The notes: a model not told the origin generated them from the sequence alone. Counted from the stretch's first letter, positions 39,307-48,256 are shown. The stretch is 64,000 nucleotides of DNA from Actinobacteria bacterium HGW-Actinobacteria-4 (GCA_002841315.1 PHEW01000005.1:62001-126000); one strand, 5' to 3'. Program-made: numbers and translations.

Positions 39307-40550
39307 GTGAGTCCACAGCCACCACGGATCGTTCATCCGCTGACGGGCCCGAGAGCGAAGGATCGCCGGAAGAGGCCGGCCGGGACTTCGGCCGCCTCAT
39401 GCGAGAGATCACCCAGAGTGACCTGCTGGTGGTGGTCTTCGCCATCTTCGCGGCGATGTTGCTTGGCGGCCTGCTCGTGGTGCTTGCAGACAAGGACGTC
39501 CTCGCCACCACAGGCTACTTCTTCTCGCGGCCAGGCGACTTCTTTGCCGCGGTGGGCGGAACCTTATCGAGTGTCTTCACCACCATGTTCCAAGGCGCGA
39601 TCTACAACACCAATGCCTCCGACGTCGCGGTTGGCATTCGGCCCTTCACTCAGACACTTACGGTGGCGACTCCGCTGATCCTCGCGGGCCTGGGGCTTGG
39701 GCTTGGCTTCCGCGCGGGCTTGTTCAACATTGGTGCCCAAGGCCAGATCATCATCGGCGCCACGGTGGGTGCCTATGTGGGCTTCGCGTGGGACCTGCCA
39801 GTGGTGCTCCACCTGATCGTTGCCGTGGTGGGGTGTGTTTTGGGTGGTGCGATCTGGGGGTTCATCCCAGGATTCCTCAAGGCTCGCACTGGTGCGCACG
39901 AGGTCATCACGACCATCATGCTGAATTACATTGCGCTCAACCTGGTGTCATTTGCGCTGTCCAAGACGGCATTCCAGCGCCCGGGAAGCACCAACCCACA
40001 ATCGCCGCTCATCGCGGAGACCGCCGAATACCCCTTGATCCTTGGCTCGGCCTACAACCTGCACCTGGGATTCCTGCTGGCGCTCGCAGCTGCGGGTGGG
40101 GTGTGGTGGCTGCTCGAGCGCTCTACCTGGGGGTTCCAGTTCAGGGCCGTGGGTGCGAACCCGCATGCGGCGCGGACCGCTGGAATGAGCGTGAGCAAGG
40201 TCTACATCCTGGTGATGGTGACCGCAGGTGCCCTCGCGGGGCTTGCTGGTTCCGCGCAGATCCTTGGGACCGAGCACTCGCTCACGGCGGGAGTAGCGGC
40301 ATCGTTTGGGTTTGATGCGATCACCGTGGCACTCTTGGGGCGGTCGCGGCCGCTGGGCATCGTGTTCGCCGCCCTGCTCTTTGGGGCGCTACGCGCTGCG
40401 GGCCCCGCTCTTCAGGTGCAGGCGGGAGTGCCGGTGGACATTGTGCTGGTGATCCAGTCGCTCATTGTGTTGTTCATCGCTGCTCCGCCGCTGGTGAGGA
40501 CCATGTTCCGATTGCCTGCGCCGGCTCATGTGAAGGAGGTGGCGGCATGA
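39303..40550 (+). CDS. Nucleoside ABC importer permease 1
   Basis: A 415-residue BPD_transp_2-family membrane protein. A soluble, acidic N-terminus (1-45) precedes about eight to ten helices. The family pattern is seen in TPLILAGLGLGLGFRAGLFNIGAQG (in part) and TAGMSVSKVYILVMVTAGAL. The ATG overlaps the ATPase stop (ATGA) and the stop overlaps the next permease. Confidence 0.93.
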   Translation: MSESTATTDRSSADGPESEGSPEEAGRDFGRLMREITQSDLLVVVFAIFAAMLLGGLLVVLADKDVLATTGYFFSRPGDFFAAVGGTLSSVFTTMFQGAIYNTNASDVAVGIRPFTQTLTVATPLILAGLGLGLGFRAGLFNIGAQGQIIIGATVGAYVGFAWDLPVVLHLIVAVVGCVLGGAIWGFIPGFLKARTGAHEVITTIMLNYIALNLVSFALSKTAFQRPGSTNPQSPLIAETAEYPLILGSAYNLHLGFLLALAAAGGVWWLLERSTWGFQFRAVGANPHAARTAGMSVSKVYILVMVTAGALAGLAGSAQILGTEHSLTAGVAASFGFDAITVALLGRSRPLGIVFAALLFGALRAAGPALQVQAGVPVDIVLVIQSLIVLFIAAPPLVRTMFRLPAPAHVKEVAA

Positions 40551-41833
40551 CCACGTTGGTTGACGCGCCGGTGACGCCGGCGGCAGACGACGCCTCGGCG
40601 CGGCGTCGATGGGCGGGCCCGATTGGCCTGGGACTCATCGGCCTTGTATCGTTCATCTTCTTTGGCATTGGATCTGGCGGCGGAAACGAGACCACGTTCA
40701 GCGTGGCACGCCAGAGTGACTTCTTCACTATCCCCACGCTCACGGTGCCGTCACAGTTGACGGCAACGGCGTTGAGCGTGATCGCGCTGGCTCTGGCTGG
40801 CCTTGCCGTCTGGGCGACGCTCCAGCGCCGCACCCTGGGGTGGTGGCTGCCGGTCGTATTCACCATCGCGGTGATGGGGTCGCTGCTGACCTGGGCGGGG
40901 GCTGGGCGCGAAGGGACCAACGTTCAGATCACGGGTCTCCTGACCAGCGCAATTGTGCTGTCAATCCCCTTGGTGTTCGGAGCGCTCTCGGGCACCCTGT
41001 GCGAGCGTTCCGGCGTGATCAACATCGCCATCGAGGGGCAATTACTGTTCGGCGCGTTCCTGGCGGCGCTCGTGGCGAGCGCTACCGGTAACGCGTATGC
41101 GGGACTCGTGGCCGCGCCCCTCGCAGGCGCGTTGGTCGGCGCACTGTTGGCGATCTTCGCGGTCAAGTACTGGGTGGACCAGATCGTGGTGGGCGTGGTG
41201 CTCAACGTTCTGGTCATCGGCCTTACGAGCTTTCTGTTCGGCTCGCTCATGCGCGACAACCCCAACCTGAACCAGTCAATGTCGCTGGGCAGGCTGCCCG
41301 TTCCGGTGCTCTCCGAGATCCCGATCATCGGCCCGGTCCTGTTCAACCACAACGCGCTGGTGTACATCATGTACGTCACGGTCATCGTGCTACACATCAT
41401 GCTGTTCAAGTCCCGGTGGGGCTTGCGCGTGCGAGCTGTCGGCGAGCACCCTAAGGCCGCCGACACCGTGGGTATCAAGGTGAACCGCACGCGCGTGCGC
41501 AACGTCATCTTGGGCGGCGCCATTGCCGGTCTGGGCGGCGCATTCTTCACCGTTGCTGCTGGCTTGGCATTTGGCAAGGAGATGACGGCGGGCAAGGGGT
41601 TCATTGCCCTCGCCGCGATGATCCTGGGGCGGTGGAGCCCCAAGGGGGCGTTGCTGGCAGCACTGCTGTTCGGATTCGCGGACGCCCTGCGACTGCAGTT
41701 GGGCATCATGGGATCGCCCATTCCCTCGCAGTTCCTCGGAATGCTCCCGTACCTCGCAACCATCTTTGCCGTCGCCGGTCTGGTGGGCTTCGCGAAGCCA
41801 CCGGCCGCCGAGGGCAAGCCCTACAAGAAGTGA
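40547..41833 (+). CDS. Nucleoside ABC importer permease 2
   Basis: A 428-residue partner permease of the same family. It shows FGALSGTLCERSGVINIAIEG, the conserved core of this subfamily, and AADTVGIKVNRTRVRNVILGGA near residue 305. About ten helices. Its end overlaps the cdd start (GTGA), so uptake and catabolism genes form a single translational chain. Confidence 0.93.
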   Translation: MTTLVDAPVTPAADDASARRRWAGPIGLGLIGLVSFIFFGIGSGGGNETTFSVARQSDFFTIPTLTVPSQLTATALSVIALALAGLAVWATLQRRTLGWWLPVVFTIAVMGSLLTWAGAGREGTNVQITGLLTSAIVLSIPLVFGALSGTLCERSGVINIAIEGQLLFGAFLAALVASATGNAYAGLVAAPLAGALVGALLAIFAVKYWVDQIVVGVVLNVLVIGLTSFLFGSLMRDNPNLNQSMSLGRLPVPVLSEIPIIGPVLFNHNALVYIMYVTVIVLHIMLFKSRWGLRVRAVGEHPKAADTVGIKVNRTRVRNVILGGAIAGLGGAFFTVAAGLAFGKEMTAGKGFIALAAMILGRWSPKGALLAALLFGFADALRLQLGIMGSPIPSQFLGMLPYLATIFAVAGLVGFAKPPAAEGKPYKK

Positions 41834-42240
41834 GCGATGTGACCACCATCGATTGGGCGGCGTTGCGCGAGGCGGCACGCGCGGTCTCGCGGCGCGCATA
41901 CGTGCCGTACTCAAAGTACCCAGTGGGAGCCGCCGCGCTCACTGAGTCCGGCGAGATCATCGCTGGCTGCAATGTTGAGAATGCCTCGTACGGCCTCACT
42001 CTCTGCGCCGAGTGCGCGGTGGTTTCCGCGCTGCATTCGACCGGCCCCGGCGGAAGGCTCGTCGCCCTGGCTTGCGTGGACGGCAACGGCGACGTCTTGA
42101 CTCCGTGTGGCCGCTGCCGCCAGTTGTTGTTCGAACACGGCGGCGCGGACATGCTCGTCGACCATGCCGGTGGTCCTGTGACCGTCGCCCATCTACTCCC
42201 GGGTGCTTTTGGCCCGGATCACCTGAAGGACGTACCGTGA
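41830..42240 (+). CDS. cdd: Cytidine deaminase
   Basis: A 136-residue zinc enzyme converting cytidine and deoxycytidine to uridine and deoxyuridine. Substrate motif GCNVENASYGLTLCAECA (about 49-66) contains the catalytic Cys-Ala-Glu; PCGRCRQLL (about 95-103) supplies the other zinc cysteines. GTG 41830 overlaps the permease stop; GTG 41839 is an alternative. Confidence 0.95.
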   Translation: MSDVTTIDWAALREAARAVSRRAYVPYSKYPVGAAALTESGEIIAGCNVENASYGLTLCAECAVVSALHSTGPGGRLVALACVDGNGDVLTPCGRCRQLLFEHGGADMLVDHAGGPVTVAHLLPGAFGPDHLKDVP

Positions 42241-43544
42241 CCGAACGCCATGATGCCGTAGACGTGATTCGCACCAAGCGAGACGGCGGGGTGCTCGCGG
42301 CGGACCAGATTGCTTGGGTGGTTGATGCCTACACCCGCGGCGTGGTCGCCGACGAGCAAATGAGTTCCCTCGCCATGGCCATCCTGCAGCGCGGCATGAC
42401 GCGCGAGGAAATTGCGCAGTGGACCCAGGCCATGATCAACACAGGGGAGACCCTGGACTTCTCGGACCTGGATCGCCCCACCGCAGACAAGCACTCCACG
42501 GGTGGTGTGGGCGACAAGATCACCCTGCCGCTGGCACCGCTCGTTGCGGCGTGCGGGGTCGCGGTGCCTCAACTATCGGGCCGCGGATTGGGGCACACGG
42601 GCGGCACGCTCGACAAACTCGAGTCGATTCCTGGCTGGCGCGCCGACCTCACCAACGAAGAGATGCACGCGCAGTTGCGCGCTGTTGGTGCGGTGGTATG
42701 CGCGGCGGGCACTGGCCTGGCCCCCGCAGACAAGAAGTTGTACGCCTTGCGCGACGTCACCGGAACCGTCGAGGCGATACCCCTCATCGCATCGTCCATC
42801 ATGTCCAAGAAGATTGCCGAAGGCACCGGCGTGCTCGTGCTCGACGTCAAGGTGGGCACCGGCGCGTTTATGAAGGACCTGGAGCAGGCGCGCGACCTCG
42901 CACGCACCATGGTGAACCTGGGCAACGATGCTGGGGTCACCACATCAGCCTTGCTCACGGACATGTCGACGCCGCTGGGCCGTGCAATCGGCAACGCGCT
43001 CGAGGTCACGGAATCGGTGGAAGTGCTCGCCGGAGGCGGTCCCGCAGACGTGGTGGAACTCACCGTGGAGTTGGCCCGCGAGATGCTCGCCGGCGCCGGA
43101 ATCAAGGACATCGACCCTGCGGACGCGCTCAAGGACGGCCGTGCCATGGACTCGTGGCGCGCGATGATCTCCGCACAAGGCGGCGACCCCGATGCCCCGC
43201 TCGCCCAGGGCAAGCACGTGGAGGAGGTGCGCGCGGAGTCGGACGGCGTGATCACCTCCCTAGATGCGCTGGGCGTGGGCGTGGCGGCGTGGCGCTTGGG
43301 CGCGGGGCGCGCTCGCAAGGAAGACAAGGTTCAGGCCGGTGCCGGCGTGCTGCTGCACAAGGTCTTGGGAGACAAGGTCAACAAGGGCGACGTCATCATG
43401 ACGCTCCACACGGACACGCCTGCGCGGATGTCCCGTGGCCTCGACGCGCTGAGCGAGGCACTCGACGGAACGGGGGCCGTGAGCATCGGCTCCGGCGACG
43501 TTGACAGGCAGATCATCCTGGACCGCATCGGGACGGCGACGTAG
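42237..43544 (+). CDS. deoA: Thymidine phosphorylase
   Basis: A 435-residue pyrimidine nucleoside phosphorylase that cleaves thymidine or deoxyuridine with phosphate. The phosphate loop KHSTGGVGDKITLPLAP (about 84-100), SGRGLGHTGGTLDKLES (about 114-130) and DVKVGTGAFMK (about 203-213) are intact. GTG 42237 overlaps the cdd stop with GAAGGA upstream. cdd-deoA adjacency is also found in M. tuberculosis. Confidence 0.96.
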   Translation: MTERHDAVDVIRTKRDGGVLAADQIAWVVDAYTRGVVADEQMSSLAMAILQRGMTREEIAQWTQAMINTGETLDFSDLDRPTADKHSTGGVGDKITLPLAPLVAACGVAVPQLSGRGLGHTGGTLDKLESIPGWRADLTNEEMHAQLRAVGAVVCAAGTGLAPADKKLYALRDVTGTVEAIPLIASSIMSKKIAEGTGVLVLDVKVGTGAFMKDLEQARDLARTMVNLGNDAGVTTSALLTDMSTPLGRAIGNALEVTESVEVLAGGGPADVVELTVELAREMLAGAGIKDIDPADALKDGRAMDSWRAMISAQGGDPDAPLAQGKHVEEVRAESDGVITSLDALGVGVAAWRLGAGRARKEDKVQAGAGVLLHKVLGDKVNKGDVIMTLHTDTPARMSRGLDALSEALDGTGAVSIGSGDVDRQIILDRIGTAT

Positions 43545-43547
43545 CGC

Positions 43548-44564
43548 ATGGGCTGGACCCTGACGGCGATAGCGACCCGCGCGGGAAAGGCCGTGGGGCT
43601 CCGCCGGCGCTGGACAGGGCCGTACGCCGTCGCGCACGCGGCCGGGCGAGCGCAACGCGGCCCTCGCCCTGGCGCGGACAACCTCGCCTCCCGCGTCTAT
43701 GCGCATCGCTTGACGAAGGCAAACACTGCCGATCGCAAGGCTCTCGAGGCAGCGCACTCGCAGTTGGCGGCCGATGCCGGGGTAGTGGAGCGGGCCGTGG
43801 CCAGTGGCGCTCCAGTCGCCGCGGTGGCGGCGCTGGCGAGCATGTGGCAACAGCTTTCCCCGCCGGACCAGGCAGCGGTCCGCAACCCCGTGGGCCGCGA
43901 CAGCGCGGGTCCCGTGGTGTGGGGCACCGTTCCTGCAAAGCAGATGGATGGCACCACCTGCGGAGCCGCCGCCGTCTCGATGATGATTGCCATGGGCGAC
44001 CCGTTCGTGGCGCTGTGGGTCATGACCGGGCGCCTGTGCGCCGGATACGCCCCGCGGGAAGTAATGGCGGCGTCGTGGCACGGGCCTGTCAAGCGCACGG
44101 TGGAACAGCGGTGGCACGCCCTTCAGCGGGCGGTTCACGTGACCGTGACGGAGCGGGCCCTGTTGGGACTGCCATGGCCCCGCAGTTTGGGTACACCACC
44201 GTGGGGAGCTCGCGGTGCCGCGCGGTTCCACGGACTGCGCTTCAGGGGTGCCATGGTCAACGATCGTGACGGCTCGGACATGCGGGTGCTGATCGCCCAC
44301 GCGTCGGCCGCCTTACGCGACGGTATCCCCGTGTTGCTGTACTCGTCGGGGGACTCCAAAGCGGGGCTACAGGCGGTGGTGCCTCGCCATGTGGTGCTCT
44401 TGACGCGACGCATCGAGGGCGGATTCCACGTCTTCGAACCTGGTACTGGAGCGCTCCATGTGTTGCGCGACCGCCAGATGTCAGAGGCGACCAAGCCACT
44501 TGCCGCGCTGGGGAACTGGAAGCGGATCTCGTGGATGGTGCTACCGAGTCCACGGGTGCGCTGA
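43548..44564 (+). CDS. C39-peptidase-like protein, conserved actinobacterial
   Basis: A 338-residue protein starting three bases after deoA. The central motif KQMDGTTCGAAAVSMMI (about 126-142) has the Gln...Cys-Gly arrangement of C39 papain-like peptidases. A later HVVLLTRRIEGGFHVFEPGTG (about 284-304) supplies the expected histidine and Asp/Glu region. The N-terminus is basic with no clear signal peptide. Many such proteins are uncharacterised, so it may be a peptidase or a catalytically modified binder. Confidence 0.65.
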   Translation: MGWTLTAIATRAGKAVGLRRRWTGPYAVAHAAGRAQRGPRPGADNLASRVYAHRLTKANTADRKALEAAHSQLAADAGVVERAVASGAPVAAVAALASMWQQLSPPDQAAVRNPVGRDSAGPVVWGTVPAKQMDGTTCGAAAVSMMIAMGDPFVALWVMTGRLCAGYAPREVMAASWHGPVKRTVEQRWHALQRAVHVTVTERALLGLPWPRSLGTPPWGARGAARFHGLRFRGAMVNDRDGSDMRVLIAHASAALRDGIPVLLYSSGDSKAGLQAVVPRHVVLLTRRIEGGFHVFEPGTGALHVLRDRQMSEATKPLAALGNWKRISWMVLPSPRVR

Positions 44565-44590
44565 GTCTCGAGGCTCTCAGCGCGGCACAC

Positions 44591-44932
44591 CTACGAGCGC
44601 AGTACCTTCTCCATGGCCTTGCCGTGTGCGAGTTCGTCCACCAGTTTGTCGAGGTAGCGGATCTTCTGCATGAGCGGGTCCTCGATGTCCTCGACCCGGA
44701 TCTTGCAGACCACGCCGGTGATCAAGGATGCGTTGGGGTGTAGGTGGGCCTGCGCGAAGAAATCCTCGAAGGTGGTCCCCGACTCGAGGTGACCCGCCAG
44801 GGCAGTGGCATCGAATCCCGTCAGCCACTCGATCACCTGATCTAGTTCAGCCTTGGTGCGCCCCTTCTTCTCAACCTTGGCCACGTAGTGCGGGTAGACC
44901 GACGCGAAACTCATGGTGAAGATTCTGCTCAT
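44591..44932 (-). CDS. DUF2200 family protein
   Basis: A 113-residue soluble protein starting [19 protein letters not shown]. It has [28 protein letters not shown] and ending [16 protein letters not shown], the full-length DUF2200 pattern of small cytosolic proteins of unknown function. TACTCT on the minus strand (44939-44944) ends 6 bases before the ATG, suggesting a leaderless message. It is convergent with the peptidase-like gene. Confidence 0.88.
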   Translation of the reverse strand: MSRIFTMSFASVYPHYVAKVEKKGRTKAELDQVIEWLTGFDATALAGHLESGTTFEDFFAQAHLHPNASLITGVVCKIRVEDIEDPLMQKIRYLDKLVDELAHGKAMEKVLRS

Positions 44933-44967
44933 TGGTCCAGAGTAACTCGATAGGTGCGCCATCAAAG

Positions 44968-45000
44968 TGTCACGGAAAGGTCACGCCTAGGTTACGGAAC
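44968..45000 (+). promoter_or_regulatory. Three 11-bp direct repeats, OmpR/PhoP-like operator candidate
   Basis: Units beginning TGTCACG, GGTCACG and GGTTACG at 44968, 44979 and 44990 are spaced exactly 11 bp apart. Tandem 11-bp units are the form of actinobacterial PhoP (PHO-box) and other OmpR-family operators. The site is 36 bases upstream of DUF2200 and 290 upstream of the first GH3. Confidence 0.5.
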
Positions 45001-45019
45001 GGCATCGACGCTGCGGCCT

Positions 45020-45055
45020 GGCGACAGGTTGTGCAAGCACGGCGACAGTTCGTGC
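45020..45055 (+). promoter_or_regulatory. LytTR-type response-regulator site (two direct repeats, 21-bp period)
   Basis: GGCGACAGGTTGTGC (45020-45034) and GGCGACAGTTCGTGC (45041-45055) match at 13 of 15 bases. The second contains ACAGTTCGT, a full match to the published LytTR half-site pattern [TA][AC][CA]GTTN[AG][TG]; the first, ACAGGTTGT, differs at one position. The 12-base gap between 9-base cores is the classic LytTR spacing. Confidence 0.6.
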
Positions 45056-45289
45056 CATCCGAGATTGCGCCACGTAGCGGACTGATTGACTCACGATTGG
45101 GCAAGCCAGATCGGGTTCCGTTGACGTCAAGGCCAGCGTGCTGGACCACAACCAACGGCTCGAATCGACCTTCCCAGGTAACGACGCACGGCGTCCGGTG
45201 ACCACGACAGTGAACACTGGAAGAAGATCGGGAACTGCTCCGAGTGGCGCAGCGGTCCCGAGCCACCATCCGAACAGGAGAAAGCAACA

Positions 45290-47704
45290 ATGTCAATGAT
45301 GACAAGGAACGGCGGGGCACCTGAAGCCCCCATGAGGCGGCTACCCGTCAAGGGAGTCGTGGCGCTGGCAAGCGCGAGCTTGGTGCTCGGACTCGCCGCG
45401 TGCAACTCCGACGAGGCCTCTCCGGATCCCTCGCAGGAGCCCGCCTCGTACACGATGCGTGAAGTCACCGACGGCTCGGTCACCTTCGTAGTGGTCGAGA
45501 ACCCTTACGACGGCCCGCGACTGACGTACTCGGTCGATGGCCCCGTCACGCTTCTCGAAGAGATCATCGACGGTTCGACGTACGCGTTCAAGGACATGAA
45601 CGCCAACGGCACCCTCGACCCGTGGGAAGACTGGCGCCTCGAAGCAAGCGCGCGCGCAGCCGACCTTGCGGACGAGCTGACCAAGGAGCAGATCGCTGGC
45701 CTCATGCTCTTCAGTTCTCACGAACGTTCTCCCGGCGACGGCCTCACCGACGCCCAGAAGGAGTACCTCACCGATTCACACCTACGCAACGTGCTGAACG
45801 CTGCGGGTAGCGACGGAAGCACCACCGTGGCATGGGTCAACGAAATGCAGGCATACGTGGAGGACCTGGCAGCCTCCGGTGGCCTTGCTTACGTTCCCGT
45901 GAACTTCAGCTCAGACCCGCGATCGACGGCAGGTTCCGGCGGCTACAACGCCGACGGTGCCGACATCTCTCGCTGGCCTTCGAGCCTGGGGCTGGCTGCG
46001 ACGTTCGACGCGGACCACACGGCGAAGTTCGGCGAGATGGCGTCGGCCGAATACCGCGCGTTGGGCATCACCACCGCTCTGAGCCCGCAGATTGACCTTG
46101 CCACCGAACCTCGATGGTTGCGCGTAGGTGGCACGTTCGGCGAGGACGTCGACATGAACGTCGAGCTCACTGCGGCGTACGTGAATGGTTTCCAGGGCAC
46201 CGGTGGCGAAGACGCTTGGGGCCCAGACTCCGTCAACGCGATGGTGAAGCACTGGGCTGGCGACGGTCCGGGTGAAGGTGGACGCGAGTCACACACCAAT
46301 GCAGGAAAGTATGGCGTGTACCCCGGCGGCAACTTCGCGGAGCACACCGAGGCCTTCCTGGGTTCGCTGAACTCCGCAGCAGTCATGACCTCGTATTCCA
46401 TTGCCGTCGATGGCAACGGCGAACCGCTGTTCGATCGAGTCGGCACTGCGTACGACGCTGCACGCATGGGCCTGCTCCGCGAGGACAACGGCTTTGAAGG
46501 TGTCATCGTCACCGACTGGGGTGTCATGAGTGGCTCCAACGACGAAGGCGCCTTCTTTGGCATGGCCTGGGGCGCCGAGGACCTGACACCTGGCGAGCGC
46601 TACTTTGAGGTGTTGCTCACCGGTCACGACATGTTCGGTGGCGTCAACAACTCGACTCGCATTCTCGAGGGTTACGACATCTGGCAGGAACGCTTTGAAG
46701 CAGGCGACGTCGACGTGGACGCGGAGACTCGCTTCAAGCAGTCCGGCGCACGCATTCTGACGATGCTGTTCAACCCGGGCCTGTACGAGAGCGCCTACCT
46801 GGACCCTCAGGAGTCAGCAGCAATTCTTGCCAGCGATGACAAGGTCGCGGCAGGCTACGCTGCGCAGCTCGACTCGGTGGTCATGCTCAAGAACGACGGC
46901 GACACCGTCACCGCGAGCCAGGCAGCTGACTGGGCAGACAAGACGGCCTACATTCCGAGGTCGTACAACGTCGGCGTCGCTAGCGCGTTTGGTCCGGCGG
47001 CATACACCGAAGCGCCCGGTCTGACGATCGACGTTGCCGAGCGCTACTTCGCCAACGTCGTCACCGACGAAGCAGTCATGGACGCCGACGGCGTGGTCAC
47101 GAGCTACACCGCTCCTGACCTCTCCACCGTCGACATCGTGCTGGTTGGCATGGCAAGCCCGGACAGCGGCGGCAATTTCTCCAACGTTGGCCACGATCGT
47201 GAGACGGACGAGTGGTACCCGATCTCGCTTCAGTACCGTCCCTACACGGCTGACGGAGACAACGTACGCCGGACCTCCATCTCGGGTGACATCCTCGCGG
47301 ACGGCACCCAGGAGAACCGGTCTTACTTTGGCAACACGTCACGGATTGCGAACGAGGCTGACCTCGACGCGTTCGAGCGTGCCGTCGCAGCAGTTGAAGC
47401 CAGCGGCAAGGACATCCCGGTGATCACCGTTCTCAAGGCGATCAACCCGGTAGTCCCGGCTGAGTTCGAGGCAAAGTCTGACGCGATCATCGTGGGCTTT
47501 GGCACGAGCGACCAGGCACTGATTGAGGTGGCGCTGGGGCTGTACGAGCCCAAGGGTCGCCTGCCGATTCAGTTCCCGCTCAACATGGACACCGTCGAGG
47601 CTCAACTCGAAGATGTCGCTCGGGACATGACTCCGTACACCGACGCCAATGGCAACGTGTATGACTACGGCTTCGGTCTCAACTACTCGGGACCGATTCG
47701 CTAA
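45290..47704 (+). CDS. GH3 family glycoside hydrolase, lipoprotein
   Basis: An 804-residue surface glycosidase. The signal ends in LAAC, predicting lipidated Cys38. An early calcium-loop-like segment (KDMNANGTLDPWEDW, about 103-117) is followed by the GH3 N domain. That domain contains KHWAGDGPGEGGRESH (about 323-338) and the nucleophile Asp409 in VIVTDWG. The GH3 C domain ends near residue 800 with YDYGFGLNYSG. Family members hydrolyse beta-glucosides, xylosides, N-acetylglucosaminides or arabinofuranosides, and the substrate cannot be read from sequence. ATG 45290 has AGGAG upstream. Confidence 0.92.
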   Translation: MSMMTRNGGAPEAPMRRLPVKGVVALASASLVLGLAACNSDEASPDPSQEPASYTMREVTDGSVTFVVVENPYDGPRLTYSVDGPVTLLEEIIDGSTYAFKDMNANGTLDPWEDWRLEASARAADLADELTKEQIAGLMLFSSHERSPGDGLTDAQKEYLTDSHLRNVLNAAGSDGSTTVAWVNEMQAYVEDLAASGGLAYVPVNFSSDPRSTAGSGGYNADGADISRWPSSLGLAATFDADHTAKFGEMASAEYRALGITTALSPQIDLATEPRWLRVGGTFGEDVDMNVELTAAYVNGFQGTGGEDAWGPDSVNAMVKHWAGDGPGEGGRESHTNAGKYGVYPGGNFAEHTEAFLGSLNSAAVMTSYSIAVDGNGEPLFDRVGTAYDAARMGLLREDNGFEGVIVTDWGVMSGSNDEGAFFGMAWGAEDLTPGERYFEVLLTGHDMFGGVNNSTRILEGYDIWQERFEAGDVDVDAETRFKQSGARILTMLFNPGLYESAYLDPQESAAILASDDKVAAGYAAQLDSVVMLKNDGDTVTASQAADWADKTAYIPRSYNVGVASAFGPAAYTEAPGLTIDVAERYFANVVTDEAVMDADGVVTSYTAPDLSTVDIVLVGMASPDSGGNFSNVGHDRETDEWYPISLQYRPYTADGDNVRRTSISGDILADGTQENRSYFGNTSRIANEADLDAFERAVAAVEASGKDIPVITVLKAINPVVPAEFEAKSDAIIVGFGTSDQALIEVALGLYEPKGRLPIQFPLNMDTVEAQLEDVARDMTPYTDANGNVYDYGFGLNYSGPIR

Positions 47705-47725
47705 CACGTACATCAGCACCATCAA

Positions 47726-47757
47726 GGGTGGCCGGCGGCACCTGTCGCCGGCCACCC
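47726..47757 (+). terminator. 12-bp intercistronic hairpin after the first GH3
   Basis: GGGTGGCCGGCG and CGCCGGCCACCC are perfect complements with an 8-base loop, 22 bases after the stop at 47704. There is no U-tract. It sits between the GH3 and the small lipoprotein gene. Confidence 0.6.
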
Positions 47758-47812
47758 GACAGCACCATCGGCTACGGGGCATCTCGAGCCAGATCTCAAC
47801 AAGGGAGTGGAC

Positions 47813-48220
47813 ATGAAGCAACACAAGGTACTGACAACCGGGTTCGGACTGCTGATCGCGCTCACGGGCACGGTTGGCCTTGCGGCCTGCAGTGACAACA
47901 CCGGCGGAGAACCCGCTGTCACCGTTGAAGTGAACGTCGACATCGCGGACGACCTCAACAACGCCCGCGCCGCCGTCGCTGACGCGCTTGCGGAAGACGA
48001 CAGCTGGGCGCAGATCATGCTCGCGAGCGATGTCGAGCACCCGACGGTCAAGTACGGGCTGCTCGTCGTGCCGTACTCCTACTCCGACGCCGCCTCGCAC
48101 GTCCAAGGCACCATCACGATCGCCGACGGAGGCAGGTTCACCATCAAGGCGGATTCCGCCGCGACCGGCGAAACCTGGCAGATCGATCAAGACGGCACCA
48201 TCACCCAGGTCACTGACTAG
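47813..48220 (+). CDS. Small lipoprotein of unknown function
   Basis: A 135-residue protein with a lipoprotein signal (lipobox LAAC, predicted Cys26). The mature domain is compact and beta-rich (VEVNVDIADDLNNARAAV, KYGLLVVPYSYSD, GTITIADGGRFTIKAD). ATG 47813 has AAGGGA upstream; GTG 47807 is in frame. I recognise no family. Its place between two GH3 genes suggests an accessory or substrate-binding role. Confidence 0.75.
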   Translation: MKQHKVLTTGFGLLIALTGTVGLAACSDNTGGEPAVTVEVNVDIADDLNNARAAVADALAEDDSWAQIMLASDVEHPTVKYGLLVVPYSYSDAASHVQGTITIADGGRFTIKADSAATGETWQIDQDGTITQVTD

Positions 48221-48229
48221 TTTTCTCGC

Positions 48230-48256
48230 GCCCGCCCGGCTCACATCCGGGCGGGC
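48230..48256 (+). terminator. 10-bp intercistronic hairpin after the small lipoprotein
   Basis: GCCCGCCCGG and CCGGGCGGGC pair perfectly around a 7-base loop, ten bases after the stop. There is no U-tract downstream. Confidence 0.6.

Larger units (their letters stand above)
44933..45289. other. 357-bp divergent promoter region between DUF2200 and the GH3 block
   Basis: No gene is visible. It contains three 11-bp direct repeats (44968-45000), a pair of 15-base direct repeats with LytTR-type cores 21 bp apart (45020-45055), a TTGACT hexamer (45086-45091) and the 10-base palindrome TTGACGTCAA (45121-45130). AGGAG lies at 45276-45280, nine bases before the first GH3 start. It is one of the densest sets of candidate operators in the window. 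Confidence 0.6.

Noticed and set aside
44561-44580. Near-palindrome centred on CTCGAG between the peptidase-like gene and DUF2200.
   Set aside because: It is imperfect, partly inside the stop region and without a U-tract. It is too weak to call a terminator.
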